DNA from: SIG672 sp045580325
GTDB lineage: Bacteria > Bacillota > Clostridia > Oscillospirales > CAG-272
Reading direction: 5' to 3'
Assembly: GCA_045580325.1 (NCBI GenBank)
Contig: JAZNNR010000023.1
Span: forward strand, 8,187 to 72,186
DNA: 64,000 nucleotides
Below the pieces are notes generated by a model. It searched no databases. It was not told the origin of the DNA and worked only from the letters and a program-made list of their open reading frames with translations. The position numbers were made by a program, and so were the translations under genes. This document shows, piece by piece, positions 31,543-38,418 of the stretch; within the stretch, counting starts at the first letter, position 1; each line of letters opens with the position of its first letter.

Positions 31543-33384
31543 ATGTGTGGAATAATAGGATGCACAGGAGAACTTAAAGCGATAGATGTTCTCACAGGCG
31601 GACTTCGTGCGCTTGAATATCGCGGATACGACTCGGCAGGGATAGCATTTTTTAATGCCGATTCGAACATAGTAACTGTCAAAGCGTCGGGAAAAATCAA
31701 AAATCTCGAAGATAAGCTTGGCATTATGGCAGAGGGCGAAAAAACCTCTTTTTGCGGAATTGGCCATACCCGTTGGGCAACTCACGGAGAGCCGTCCGAG
31801 AGAAACGCACACCCTCACGGAAATGAAAGGGTGCAGATAGTACATAACGGAATAATAGAAAATTACAGAGAACTCACAGAGATGCTTGTGGCTAATGGAT
31901 ACACCCTTAAGTCGGAAACAGACACCGAGGTAGCGGCTCTTGTAATAGACTTCTGCTATAAAAAGCAGGGAAACGATCCGATAAAGGCTCTTAAAGAAGT
32001 ACGCACAATGCTTGAGGGATCGTACGCTATCGGCGCGATCTTCAGCGACAGAGCAGGAGAAATATATTCTATGCGTAAGGACAATCCGCTCATAATAGGC
32101 GTAGGAGATAACGAAAGCTTTATAGCCTCGGATATTACGGCAATACTTCCTTATACGAAGAAGTATATACGTCTTTCCGAAACAGAAATAGCGCGTCTTG
32201 CGGGTAACGTAATAACAGTTTTTGATGAAAACGAAAATATTTGCCAAAAGCAGACCGAAACTGCACTTTGGGACGTAAGCGCTGCACAAAGAGGCGGATA
32301 TCCGCACTTTATGATAAAAGAGATATATGAAGAGCCCGAGGTGCTTACAAAGACACTCGCTCCGCGTATCTCCGCAGACGGACTTCCGATGTTTGAAAGC
32401 GAAAATATCGACGTAAAGCGTCTTGCGACTGCTAGAAGAATAATAATCACCGCCTGCGGAACTGCGATGCACGCAGGCTTTATGGCAAAATATTTCATAG
32501 AAAAATATGTGCGTACTCCCGTAAACGTAGAGATAGCCTCTGAAATGCGCTATGCCGATATGATAATCGACGAAAAGGACGCTGTTATCGTAATTTCTCA
32601 GTCGGGCGAAACGGCAGATACTCTTGCCGCACTCAGACTTGCAAAAGAAAAGGGCGCATTCGTTACCTCTGTTGTAAACGTCGTAGGCTCTACGATAGCG
32701 CGCGAATCTGACGCAGTCGTTTATACTTGGGCAGGCCCCGAAATTGCGGTTGCAAGCACGAAGGCTTACGTTGTGCAGTCTGCGCTTATGGCGCTTCTCG
32801 CGTTTGCTATGGCACTTGAAAAGGGAACTATGAAAGAGAGCGACGCGAAAGCGCTTATAGATAAGCTTCTCCATACTCTTCCTGCCGATATTAAGCACAT
32901 ACTCGATATGAGAGATGAAATATATGAGTCTGTTGAGTTTTTCGCAGATAAAAAAGACCTTTTCTGTGTCGGACGCGGAATAGACTACTATGCGGCAATA
33001 GAAGCATCTCTTAAAATAAAAGAGGTATCTTATATTCATAGCGAAGCGTATGCGGCAGGCGAAATGAAGCACGGTACGATCTCACTTATCGAAAAGGGAA
33101 CACCCGTTATAGTCATTTCTACCGATAAAAACGTCCGTCAGAAGATCGTAGGTAATATTCGCGAGCTTGCATCAAGAGGAGCTTATATCATATCTCTTAC
33201 AACACCAAACGAGGAGATTGCAGCCGTATCGGATAAGGTTATAAATCTTCCCTGCGAAAGCGAAGAATTTCTCCCGATTGCAGTAGCATCCCTTCTCCAG
33301 CTTATTGCATACAGAACGGCAATACTTAAAGGCTGCGACGTTGACTGCCCTCGAAATCTCGCAAAATCTGTAACCGTTGAATAA
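31543..33384 (+). CDS. glmS: Glutamine--fructose-6-phosphate aminotransferase (isomerizing)
   Basis: A 613-residue GlmS. MCGIIGCTG gives the N-terminal catalytic cysteine of the glutaminase domain; GIGHTRWATHGEPS and the NHNGIIEN-type VHNGIIENY follow. Two SIS domains form the isomerase half (ITACGTAMHAG, ISQSGETADT, VGRGIDYYAAIEASLKIKE), ending in CPRNLAKSVTVE as usual. It makes glucosamine-6-phosphate, the first step of the pathway whose next two enzymes are encoded just upstream, and the ligand of the ribozyme ahead of it. No strong ribosome site is seen immediately before the ATG. Confidence 0.98.
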   Translation: MCGIIGCTGELKAIDVLTGGLRALEYRGYDSAGIAFFNADSNIVTVKASGKIKNLEDKLGIMAEGEKTSFCGIGHTRWATHGEPSERNAHPHGNERVQIVHNGIIENYRELTEMLVANGYTLKSETDTEVAALVIDFCYKKQGNDPIKALKEVRTMLEGSYAIGAIFSDRAGEIYSMRKDNPLIIGVGDNESFIASDITAILPYTKKYIRLSETEIARLAGNVITVFDENENICQKQTETALWDVSAAQRGGYPHFMIKEIYEEPEVLTKTLAPRISADGLPMFESENIDVKRLATARRIIITACGTAMHAGFMAKYFIEKYVRTPVNVEIASEMRYADMIIDEKDAVIVISQSGETADTLAALRLAKEKGAFVTSVVNVVGSTIARESDAVVYTWAGPEIAVASTKAYVVQSALMALLAFAMALEKGTMKESDAKALIDKLLHTLPADIKHILDMRDEIYESVEFFADKKDLFCVGRGIDYYAAIEASLKIKEVSYIHSEAYAAGEMKHGTISLIEKGTPVIVISTDKNVRQKIVGNIRELASRGAYIISLTTPNEEIAAVSDKVINLPCESEEFLPIAVASLLQLIAYRTAILKGCDVDCPRNLAKSVTVE

Positions 33385-33390
33385 AAAATA

Positions 33391-33431
33391 TGACCACCGA
33401 TACAATATGTGCGGTGGTCACTGCTTTTTCA
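33391..33431 (+). terminator. Terminator of the amino-sugar operon
   Basis: TGACCACCG/CGGTGGTCA with a 12-base loop, then CTGCTTTTTC. Confidence 0.85.
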
Positions 33432-33432
33432 C

Positions 33433-33461
33433 TTGACGAAACGAGTATTTTGTGGTAAAAT
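33433..33461 (+). promoter_or_regulatory. Promoter of the Crp/Fnr regulator gene
   Basis: TTGACG, 17-bp spacer ending TTTGTGG, TAAAAT. Confidence 0.7.
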
Positions 33462-33521
33462 TAATAGGTATCTTGATGAGAATTCTTTCCAAAGTGAAAT
33501 CAAAGAAAGCGGGGGCTGTTA

Positions 33522-34169
33522 ATGTACGAAATTATCGGTAAAAATAATTTGTTTTCAGGTCTTTCAAGAGAAGATACTAAATATACGCTCTCCTTTTTTG
33601 ACGCAAAGCTTGATAGGTATGAAAAGGGCGAAATACTTGCCCGCGCGGGAGAGCCTCTTACAAGATTCGGTCTTGTTACACGCGGAAACGTTCAGGTCTG
33701 TATGGAGGATTTCGACGGGAACAGTATAATAATGGCGATAGTTACCCCGGGACATACCTTCGGAGAATCGCTCTGCTTTATCGGAAACGAGTCGCCCGTC
33801 AATATATATGCCGTGAGCGACACCGAGCTTCTTTGGCTGAAAACCGACAAAATAAAGGAGCACGGAAGCGATAAAAGAGATGCTCTGATAAAAGACAGAT
33901 TTATCTCTATGCTCGCTACGCGCACGCTCGAAATGAATGACAGAATACAAATTCTTTCAAAAATCAAGCTGCGAGAACGGCTTATCACCTATTTCTCGCA
34001 AAACGTTTCAAAATACGGCGAGTCATTTACCCTGCCGCTTTCAAGAGAGGATATGGCAGCATATCTCGGTACAAACAGAAGCGCGCTCTCGCGCGAACTT
34101 GGAAAAATGCGCGACGAGGGTATAATTGAGTTTAGCCGTAACAGTTTTAAAATAAAGCATAGAATATAA
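33522..34169 (+). CDS. Crp/Fnr-family transcriptional regulator
   Basis: A 215-residue regulator. Residues 1-125 are a cyclic-nucleotide-binding-type beta-roll (LSREDTKYTLSFFDAK, GEILARAGEPLTRFGLVTRG, TPGHTFGESLCFIG), a long dimer helix follows, and residues 165-212 are the HTH: LSREDMAAYLGTNRSALSRE then LGKMRDEGIIEFSRNSFKI. The arginine and glutamate of a genuine cAMP pocket are not clearly kept (GESLCF), so another ligand or a redox signal is likely. Clustered directly upstream of the ABC transporter operon, whose promoter carries a perfect dyad suited to a dimeric activator. Confidence 0.93.
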   Translation: MYEIIGKNNLFSGLSREDTKYTLSFFDAKLDRYEKGEILARAGEPLTRFGLVTRGNVQVCMEDFDGNSIIMAIVTPGHTFGESLCFIGNESPVNIYAVSDTELLWLKTDKIKEHGSDKRDALIKDRFISMLATRTLEMNDRIQILSKIKLRERLITYFSQNVSKYGESFTLPLSREDMAAYLGTNRSALSRELGKMRDEGIIEFSRNSFKIKHRI

Positions 34170-34176
34170 AAAACAC

Positions 34177-34225
34177 AAATCACGTTGCAAATGCAACGTG
34201 ATTTTGCTTGTGTATGGGATATAAT
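34177..34225 (+). promoter_or_regulatory. ABC-operon promoter with a 28-bp perfect dyad (putative Crp-family site)
   Basis: The dyad runs from 34177 to 34204 (half-site AAATCACGTTGCAA, complement on the other side), centre 34190.5. The -10 is TATAAT (34220-34225); no good -35 is found 16-18 bases upstream. With a start near 34232 the dyad centre is about 41.5 bases upstream, the position of a class II activator site. The same hairpin plus TTTTGCTTG could also terminate the regulator gene. Confidence 0.65.
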
Positions 34226-34264
34226 ATATACAAAGAATAAAACAATAAGAAAGGGAAAATTCCT

Positions 34265-35287
34265 ATGAAAAAACTTACAAAACTTACAGCACTTTTACTT
34301 GTCGTTGCCACAATGCTTTTTAGCTTTGCGGCGTGCGTAAACGACGGGGACAAAGATAATAACAATGATGGCGATGACAAAGTAACCGAGGTCAAGATAG
34401 CAACACTTAACGGTCCTACAACGATCGGTGTTCTCGGGATTCTTAAAGGCGACGTTACAAAAGACAGCACGAATAAGTATACCTACGATCAGATCTATGC
34501 GTCTGCTGACGCTTTTGCTCCCGCACTTCTCAAAAACGAGATAAATGCGGCGATAATTCCCGCAAATGCGGCGGCAACACTGTATAAAAACAGCGGCGGA
34601 AAAATTCAGGTTGCGGCTGTAAATAACCTCGGCGTTCTCTATATTCTTGAAAAAGGGAACACCGTAAACAGCGTTGCAGACCTTGAAGGCAAGACTATCG
34701 TTGCCACAGGCGCAGGTACTACACCTCAGTATTCCCTCGAATACATTTTAAAGGCAAACGGACTTAAAGTTGGCGAAGACGTGAGCATTGAATATAAGAG
34801 CGAGGCTTCGGAGGTTCTCGCGGCACTCAAGCAGGGCAAAGCAGATATAGCTATGCTTCCTCAGCCTGCGGCTACAAAGGCGACAAAGGCAGTTGAGGGT
34901 GTAAGGATCGCGCTTGACCTTAACGCCGAGTGGACAAAGACGGGTGAGGGCGCTTCTCTCGTTACAGGTGTTCTCGTTGTAAACACTAAGTTTGCAAAAG
35001 AAAATCCCAAGGCGGTCGAAACGCTCCTTAAGGACTACGAAGCGTCCTGCAAGCTTGTAAGCGATAACCTTGATAAGATCGCCGAGTACGTTGTAGAATT
35101 CGGCATCGGCGGAATCGATAACGCAGGACTTGCAAAGATAGCAGTACCTCTTTGCAATATAAAATTTATGTCAGGAGCAGAAATGAAGAAGGCGGTAAGC
35201 GGATATCTTAAGGTCCTCTTCGACTCCAACCCCGCATCTGTCGGCGGCGAGCTGCCCTCTGACAGCTTCTACTACACAGTAAAATGA
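34265..35287 (+). CDS. ABC transporter substrate-binding lipoprotein (NMT1/SsuA-like)
   Basis: A 340-residue exported lipoprotein: signal MKKLTKLTALLLVVATMLF, lipobox SFAAC with C23, then an acidic/Asn linker and a periplasmic-binding fold of the nitrate/sulfonate/thiamine-precursor type (VKIATLNGPTTIGVLGILKG, VNSVADLEGKTIVATGAGTTP, EVLAALKQGKADIAMLPQPA). The substrate is unknown; candidates are sulfonates, nitrate-like anions or thiamine pyrimidine. AAAGGGAAAA precedes the ATG. It overlaps the permease gene by four bases. Confidence 0.92.
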   Translation: MKKLTKLTALLLVVATMLFSFAACVNDGDKDNNNDGDDKVTEVKIATLNGPTTIGVLGILKGDVTKDSTNKYTYDQIYASADAFAPALLKNEINAAIIPANAAATLYKNSGGKIQVAAVNNLGVLYILEKGNTVNSVADLEGKTIVATGAGTTPQYSLEYILKANGLKVGEDVSIEYKSEASEVLAALKQGKADIAMLPQPAATKATKAVEGVRIALDLNAEWTKTGEGASLVTGVLVVNTKFAKENPKAVETLLKDYEASCKLVSDNLDKIAEYVVEFGIGGIDNAGLAKIAVPLCNIKFMSGAEMKKAVSGYLKVLFDSNPASVGGELPSDSFYYTVK

Positions 35288-36057
35288 AAAACAAGATAAA
35301 TAAGCATAAAAAAGCCATATACACTACTCTCGCGGTAGTGTTTTGGCTTATTTTGTGGCAAGTAGCGGCGATGATATACGGAATGGATTTTATCCTTCCG
35401 TCCCCGATAAAAACCTTTCTGGTACTGCTTGAAAATATAGTAAATCTGTCATTTTGGTCAGCCGTTTTTTTCAGTATAAGCAGAATACTTCTCGGATTTC
35501 TTCTCTCGGCAGCGCTTGGTATTTTCCTTGCTGTCGTCAGTATAAGGATCAAGGCAGTCAGGATACTTTTCGACCCGTTTTGCTCGGTTATGAGAGCGGT
35601 TCCCGTGGCAAGCTTTATAATTTTCGTGCTGATACTTTTCTCGTCCGAAAACGTGTCGCTCGTAATAGCCTTTCTGATGGGATTTCCTCTCGTTTATTCG
35701 ACCGTTTCGCTCGGAGTTGACTCGACGTCCGAAAAGCTGCTCGAGGCGGCGGACATTTTCAGACTCGGCTTTTTCGAAAAGCTCAGATATATCTATTTTC
35801 CGCACCTTTTGCCGCACATCACGAGCGCGCTTTCGGTATCTGTCGGACTCTGCTTCAAGAGCGGAATCGCGGCAGAGGTAATAGGCTATCCTGTCGGAAG
35901 CGTGGGCGCGCAGATGTATATAGCGAAGCTCGGAATGAATATGCCGACACTCCTTTCATATACCGTTGTGATCGTAATTATATCCACGCTTTGCGAAAAG
36001 CTGATAGCATTTCTCTGCAAAAAGCTCCCTCAAATGAAGGAGGCGAGAGCGAAATGA
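35284..36057 (+). CDS. ABC transporter permease (SsuC/TauC-like)
   Basis: A 257-residue inner-membrane subunit with about six segments (IYTTLAVVFWLILWQVAAMI, ILLGFLLSAALGIFLAVV) and the BPD_transp_1 coupling region in EAADIFRLGFFEKLRYIYFP (the EAA loop). Start ATG overlaps the stop of the binding-protein gene (ATGA), and its stop overlaps the start of the ATPase gene in the same manner, so the three are tightly coupled. Confidence 0.93.
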   Translation: MKNKINKHKKAIYTTLAVVFWLILWQVAAMIYGMDFILPSPIKTFLVLLENIVNLSFWSAVFFSISRILLGFLLSAALGIFLAVVSIRIKAVRILFDPFCSVMRAVPVASFIIFVLILFSSENVSLVIAFLMGFPLVYSTVSLGVDSTSEKLLEAADIFRLGFFEKLRYIYFPHLLPHITSALSVSVGLCFKSGIAAEVIGYPVGSVGAQMYIAKLGMNMPTLLSYTVVIVIISTLCEKLIAFLCKKLPQMKEARAK

Positions 36058-36644
36058 AAAATAAGATAATTCTTAAAAATATCACAAAAAAATTCGACAC
36101 CGAGGCGGTGCTTGATAATTTCAGCTGTGAAATAGACGAAAACACCGCTATAATGGGTCCGTCGGGCAAGGGCAAGACCACGCTTTTGCGTATTATATCG
36201 GGGCTTACCGAGTCCGATAGCGGCACTATCAAGTTTTCGCGAAATCCGACCTTCTCGGTAGTATTCCAGGAGGATAGGCTTTTCAGTGATTTCAGTGCGA
36301 TAGAAAACGTTTCGGTGGTTGTAAGTAAAAAAACACCGAAAAAAGAGGTGCAAACGAGAGCGTCCGAGCTTCTCTCGCAGCTTCTTATCTCCCCCGAGGA
36401 GCAAAATAAAGCGGTAAAGGATTTTTCGGGCGGAATGAAGCGCAGAGTGGCGATAGCACGCGCGCTTGCGGCAGATCACGATATACTTATTCTCGATGAG
36501 CCCTATAAAGGTCTTGACGAGCATACCCGCGCTGTGTGTGCCGAGGTCATAAAAAAGTATTCCGAGGATAAGCTCGTCCTTATGGTTACACACGATAAGA
36601 CGGAAGCGGAAATTACGGGAATTAACAAGATAATTTCGGTATAA
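36054..36644 (+). CDS. ABC transporter ATP-binding protein
   Basis: A compact 196-residue ATPase. Walker A GPSGKGKTTLL near residue 34, Q-loop VFQEDRLF near 71, signature FSGGMKRRVAIARAL near 126, Walker B ILILDEPYKGLD near 146 and the switch histidine in VTHDKTEA. ATG 36054 overlaps the permease stop; the longer open frame from 35991 lies inside the permease gene and is not used. It is shorter than SsuB (about 250), mostly lacking the C-terminal extension. Hydrolyses ATP to drive uptake through the permease. An element of the hairpin-embedded promoter family begins 11 bases after its stop. Confidence 0.93.
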   Translation: MKNKIILKNITKKFDTEAVLDNFSCEIDENTAIMGPSGKGKTTLLRIISGLTESDSGTIKFSRNPTFSVVFQEDRLFSDFSAIENVSVVVSKKTPKKEVQTRASELLSQLLISPEEQNKAVKDFSGGMKRRVAIARALAADHDILILDEPYKGLDEHTRAVCAEVIKKYSEDKLVLMVTHDKTEAEITGINKIISV

Positions 36645-36655
36645 GCATAATGTTT

Positions 36656-36703
36656 ACAAATTTCGGCAGAGATATTGATTCTCTGCCGATTTTGTGGTAT
36701 GAT
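36656..36703 (+). promoter_or_regulatory. Hairpin-embedded terminator/promoter element, copy 2
   Basis: CGGCAGAGA/TCTCTGCCG (36664-36672, 36680-36688); -35 TTGATT in the loop (36675-36680); 17-bp spacer; -10 TATGAT (36698-36703). Between the ABC ATPase stop and the P-loop kinase gene. Confidence 0.75.
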
Positions 36704-36734
36704 GGGATAAATAGGACGGAACTTTGGAGGTAAA

Positions 36735-37337
36735 ATGGCAAATTTAATAGTAATATGCGGACCTCAGGCGGTTGGAAAGATGACTGTCGCGGAAAGTGTA
36801 AGAGATAAGCTTAAATATAATCTTATGATGAATCACGACAGTATTGAGGTGTCCGATAAAATCTTTGGCTTTGGAACGCCCGCCCAAAAGGAGTTTAATA
36901 CACTTTTCAGAGAAAAAGCCTTTGAAATAGCGGTGAAACATAACGTTGACCTGTTATTTACTTTTGTCTGTGCGTTTGACGTTCCGCAGCAAAGAGAATA
37001 TCTGAACGGTCTTGCCGATATGTTTGAATCAAACGGTGGAAATTTCTATTTTGTTGAACTCAGCGCAGATCTTGAAACAAGGCTTGCGAGAAACGAAACG
37101 CCTCACCGAATGGAGAGAAAGGCTTCCAAAAAGGACGTAGAATGGAGCAGAGCCAACCTTCTCAGAGATGCAGAGAGGTATCGACTCAATTCAGATCCCG
37201 ATGAGGTCTGGTTTGAAAATCACATTAAAATTGATAATACAAATCTTACTCCCAACGAGGTTGCCGACATTATCATCAGCGCCTTTAATCTGACTGCCAA
37301 TGATAAAGAAGAATGGGAATACCGTTTTGGAGTGTAA
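36735..37337 (+). CDS. P-loop nucleotide kinase-like protein
   Basis: A 200-residue AAA/shikimate-kinase-like P-loop protein: strand LIVICGP, Walker A GPQAVGKMTVA near residue 8, an acidic pair in LLFTFVCAFDVPQQ, and a lid-like arginine-rich stretch RLARNETPHRMERK. Such stand-alone kinases phosphorylate small molecules or nucleosides; the substrate cannot be inferred. GGAGG lies seven bases before the ATG. It is flanked on both sides by copies of the hairpin-embedded promoter element and so forms a one-gene transcription unit. Confidence 0.82.
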   Translation: MANLIVICGPQAVGKMTVAESVRDKLKYNLMMNHDSIEVSDKIFGFGTPAQKEFNTLFREKAFEIAVKHNVDLLFTFVCAFDVPQQREYLNGLADMFESNGGNFYFVELSADLETRLARNETPHRMERKASKKDVEWSRANLLRDAERYRLNSDPDEVWFENHIKIDNTNLTPNEVADIIISAFNLTANDKEEWEYRFGV

Positions 37338-37351
37338 ATGGCTTGATTTGG

Positions 37352-37399
37352 ATAAATTTCGGCAGAGATATTGATTCTCTGCCGATTTTGTGGTATAAT
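37352..37399 (+). promoter_or_regulatory. Hairpin-embedded terminator/promoter element, copy 3
   Basis: CGGCAGAGA/TCTCTGCCG (37360-37368, 37376-37384); -35 TTGATT (37371-37376); 17-bp spacer; -10 TATAAT (37394-37399). It begins 15 bases after the P-loop gene stop and is nearly identical to copy 2. Confidence 0.78.
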
Positions 37400-37474
37400 G
37401 TGGTTCGCGCGGCGCGTTTGTTATACAAAAGCGAAACCCGAGAAAAGAATAGAATCACATAGGAGGCAATTAAA

Positions 37475-37711
37475 ATGATATACTACAAGGTTTTTCATAG
37501 CTATAAACTGATAGACCATTTTGAACGCAAGGATATTGGAATATACAGCTCTATATCGAATGCTGAAAAAGCAGTAGAATTATTAAAGGTTAAAAATGGG
37601 TTCAAAGATACTATTTCTGGATTTAAAATAAAAAAGGTCTTTCGACTTTTCAAACCAAAACTTTTAGACAGAACCTTTTGGATAGATGGGTTCGTTACAT
37701 ATACGTATTAA
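37475..37711 (+). CDS. Small hypothetical protein, DUF7336-like
   Basis: A 78-residue cytosolic protein: YYKVFHSYKLIDHFERKDIG, then YSSISNAEKAVELLKVKNGF and a C-terminal WIDGFVTY. This layout (HSY..., SS...AE.A...L....GF, W..GF) is that of the DUF7336 group of short Bacillota proteins, by memory. AGGAGG lies nine bases before the ATG. Function unknown; single-gene unit between copy 3 of the promoter element and a bidirectional terminator. Confidence 0.75.
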   Translation: MIYYKVFHSYKLIDHFERKDIGIYSSISNAEKAVELLKVKNGFKDTISGFKIKKVFRLFKPKLLDRTFWIDGFVTYTY

Positions 37712-37719
37712 AGAGGATA

Positions 37720-37741
37720 ACCCGACAGAAAACTGTCGGGT
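37720..37741. terminator. Bidirectional terminator
   Basis: ACCCGACAG/CTGTCGGGT with an AAAA loop between convergent genes; U tract ATTTATTT on the plus strand. Confidence 0.75.
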
Positions 37742-37758
37742 ATTTATTTGCCGGAGGC

Positions 37759-38265
37759 TCACACCGCTCTCTTTATCACGTCTAAAATCCCTTCGGTATT
37801 ATCGCATATAACGAGACAGACCACCTTTCCGTCGCGGAATACCTTTCCCGAGGCGACGCGCTTTTCGTAGGTGTCCATATCGTATATATATATTTCTTTG
37901 CTCTGAATCGTGTCGAGCCGTTTTGTAAGCGCGTTTTCGATAAATCCCGCATCTCCAAGACTTCGGGCAACGAAAATGTGTATCTCCCAAACGACGTCAT
38001 CACACCCGAGCGCACAGGCAAAGCTCTGGGCGTACGACACCATTTTCTCATCGCGGTATAGGCGAGTGCATTTTTCCTCTGTCATAACAGACTGCGAATA
38101 CTCGGGCGCATCGCTGTAATATATGTTGTATGCGGGCAGGTCCTTTTCCTCTTCAAGCGCGTCGAAAAGCAGGTCGGTCGCGGCAGGGAGCTTTCTCTCG
38201 CAGGACGTAAAGGTCAGCGCGAGAAGCAGTAAAAGACAGATGGCTGATTTTAAAGTTTTTTTCAT
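37759..38265 (-). CDS. DUF4358-like lipoprotein
   Basis: A 168-residue predicted lipoprotein: signal MKKTLKSAICLLLLLALTF, lipobox TSC with C22. The mature domain has WEIHIFVARSLGDAGFIENA, YIYDMDTYEKRVA and VVCLVICDNTEGILDVI, resembling DUF4358 lipoproteins by pattern. No ribosome site is visible: a 10-bp inverted repeat GTTTTTCTCG/CGAGAAAAAC (38266-38275 and 38301-38310) directly abuts the ATG and could fold in the mRNA, hiding the initiation region. Role unknown. Confidence 0.75.
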   Translation of the reverse strand: MKKTLKSAICLLLLLALTFTSCERKLPAATDLLFDALEEEKDLPAYNIYYSDAPEYSQSVMTEEKCTRLYRDEKMVSYAQSFACALGCDDVVWEIHIFVARSLGDAGFIENALTKRLDTIQSKEIYIYDMDTYEKRVASGKVFRDGKVVCLVICDNTEGILDVIKRAV

Positions 38266-38350
38266 GTTTTTCTCTCGGATCTATGATATATAACATAATA
38301 TTCGAGAAAAACTTATTTTAGGATAATATAATTAAATTAACGTAAAATAC

Positions 38351-38379
38351 TTGACCTCGGACGTCAGTTGCGATATAAT
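38351..38379 (+). promoter_or_regulatory. Promoter of the M23-like gene
   Basis: TTGACC, 17-bp spacer ending TTGCGA, TATAAT. It covers the upstream ATG at 38368, which rules that ATG out as start. Confidence 0.8.
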
Positions 38380-38418
38380 ATGTATATCTTTAATTCACGA
38401 CAGAAAGGAAGGCAGAAT

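Noticed and set aside
31537..33072. 511-codon minus-strand open frame antisense to glmS
   Set aside because: Cysteine/tyrosine-rich nonsense composition, no ribosome site, opposite a certain gene.
33385..34265. Riboswitch (for example TPP) controlling the ABC transporter
   Set aside because: The only structured element is a simple perfect dyad; no TPP or other riboswitch core sequence is present.
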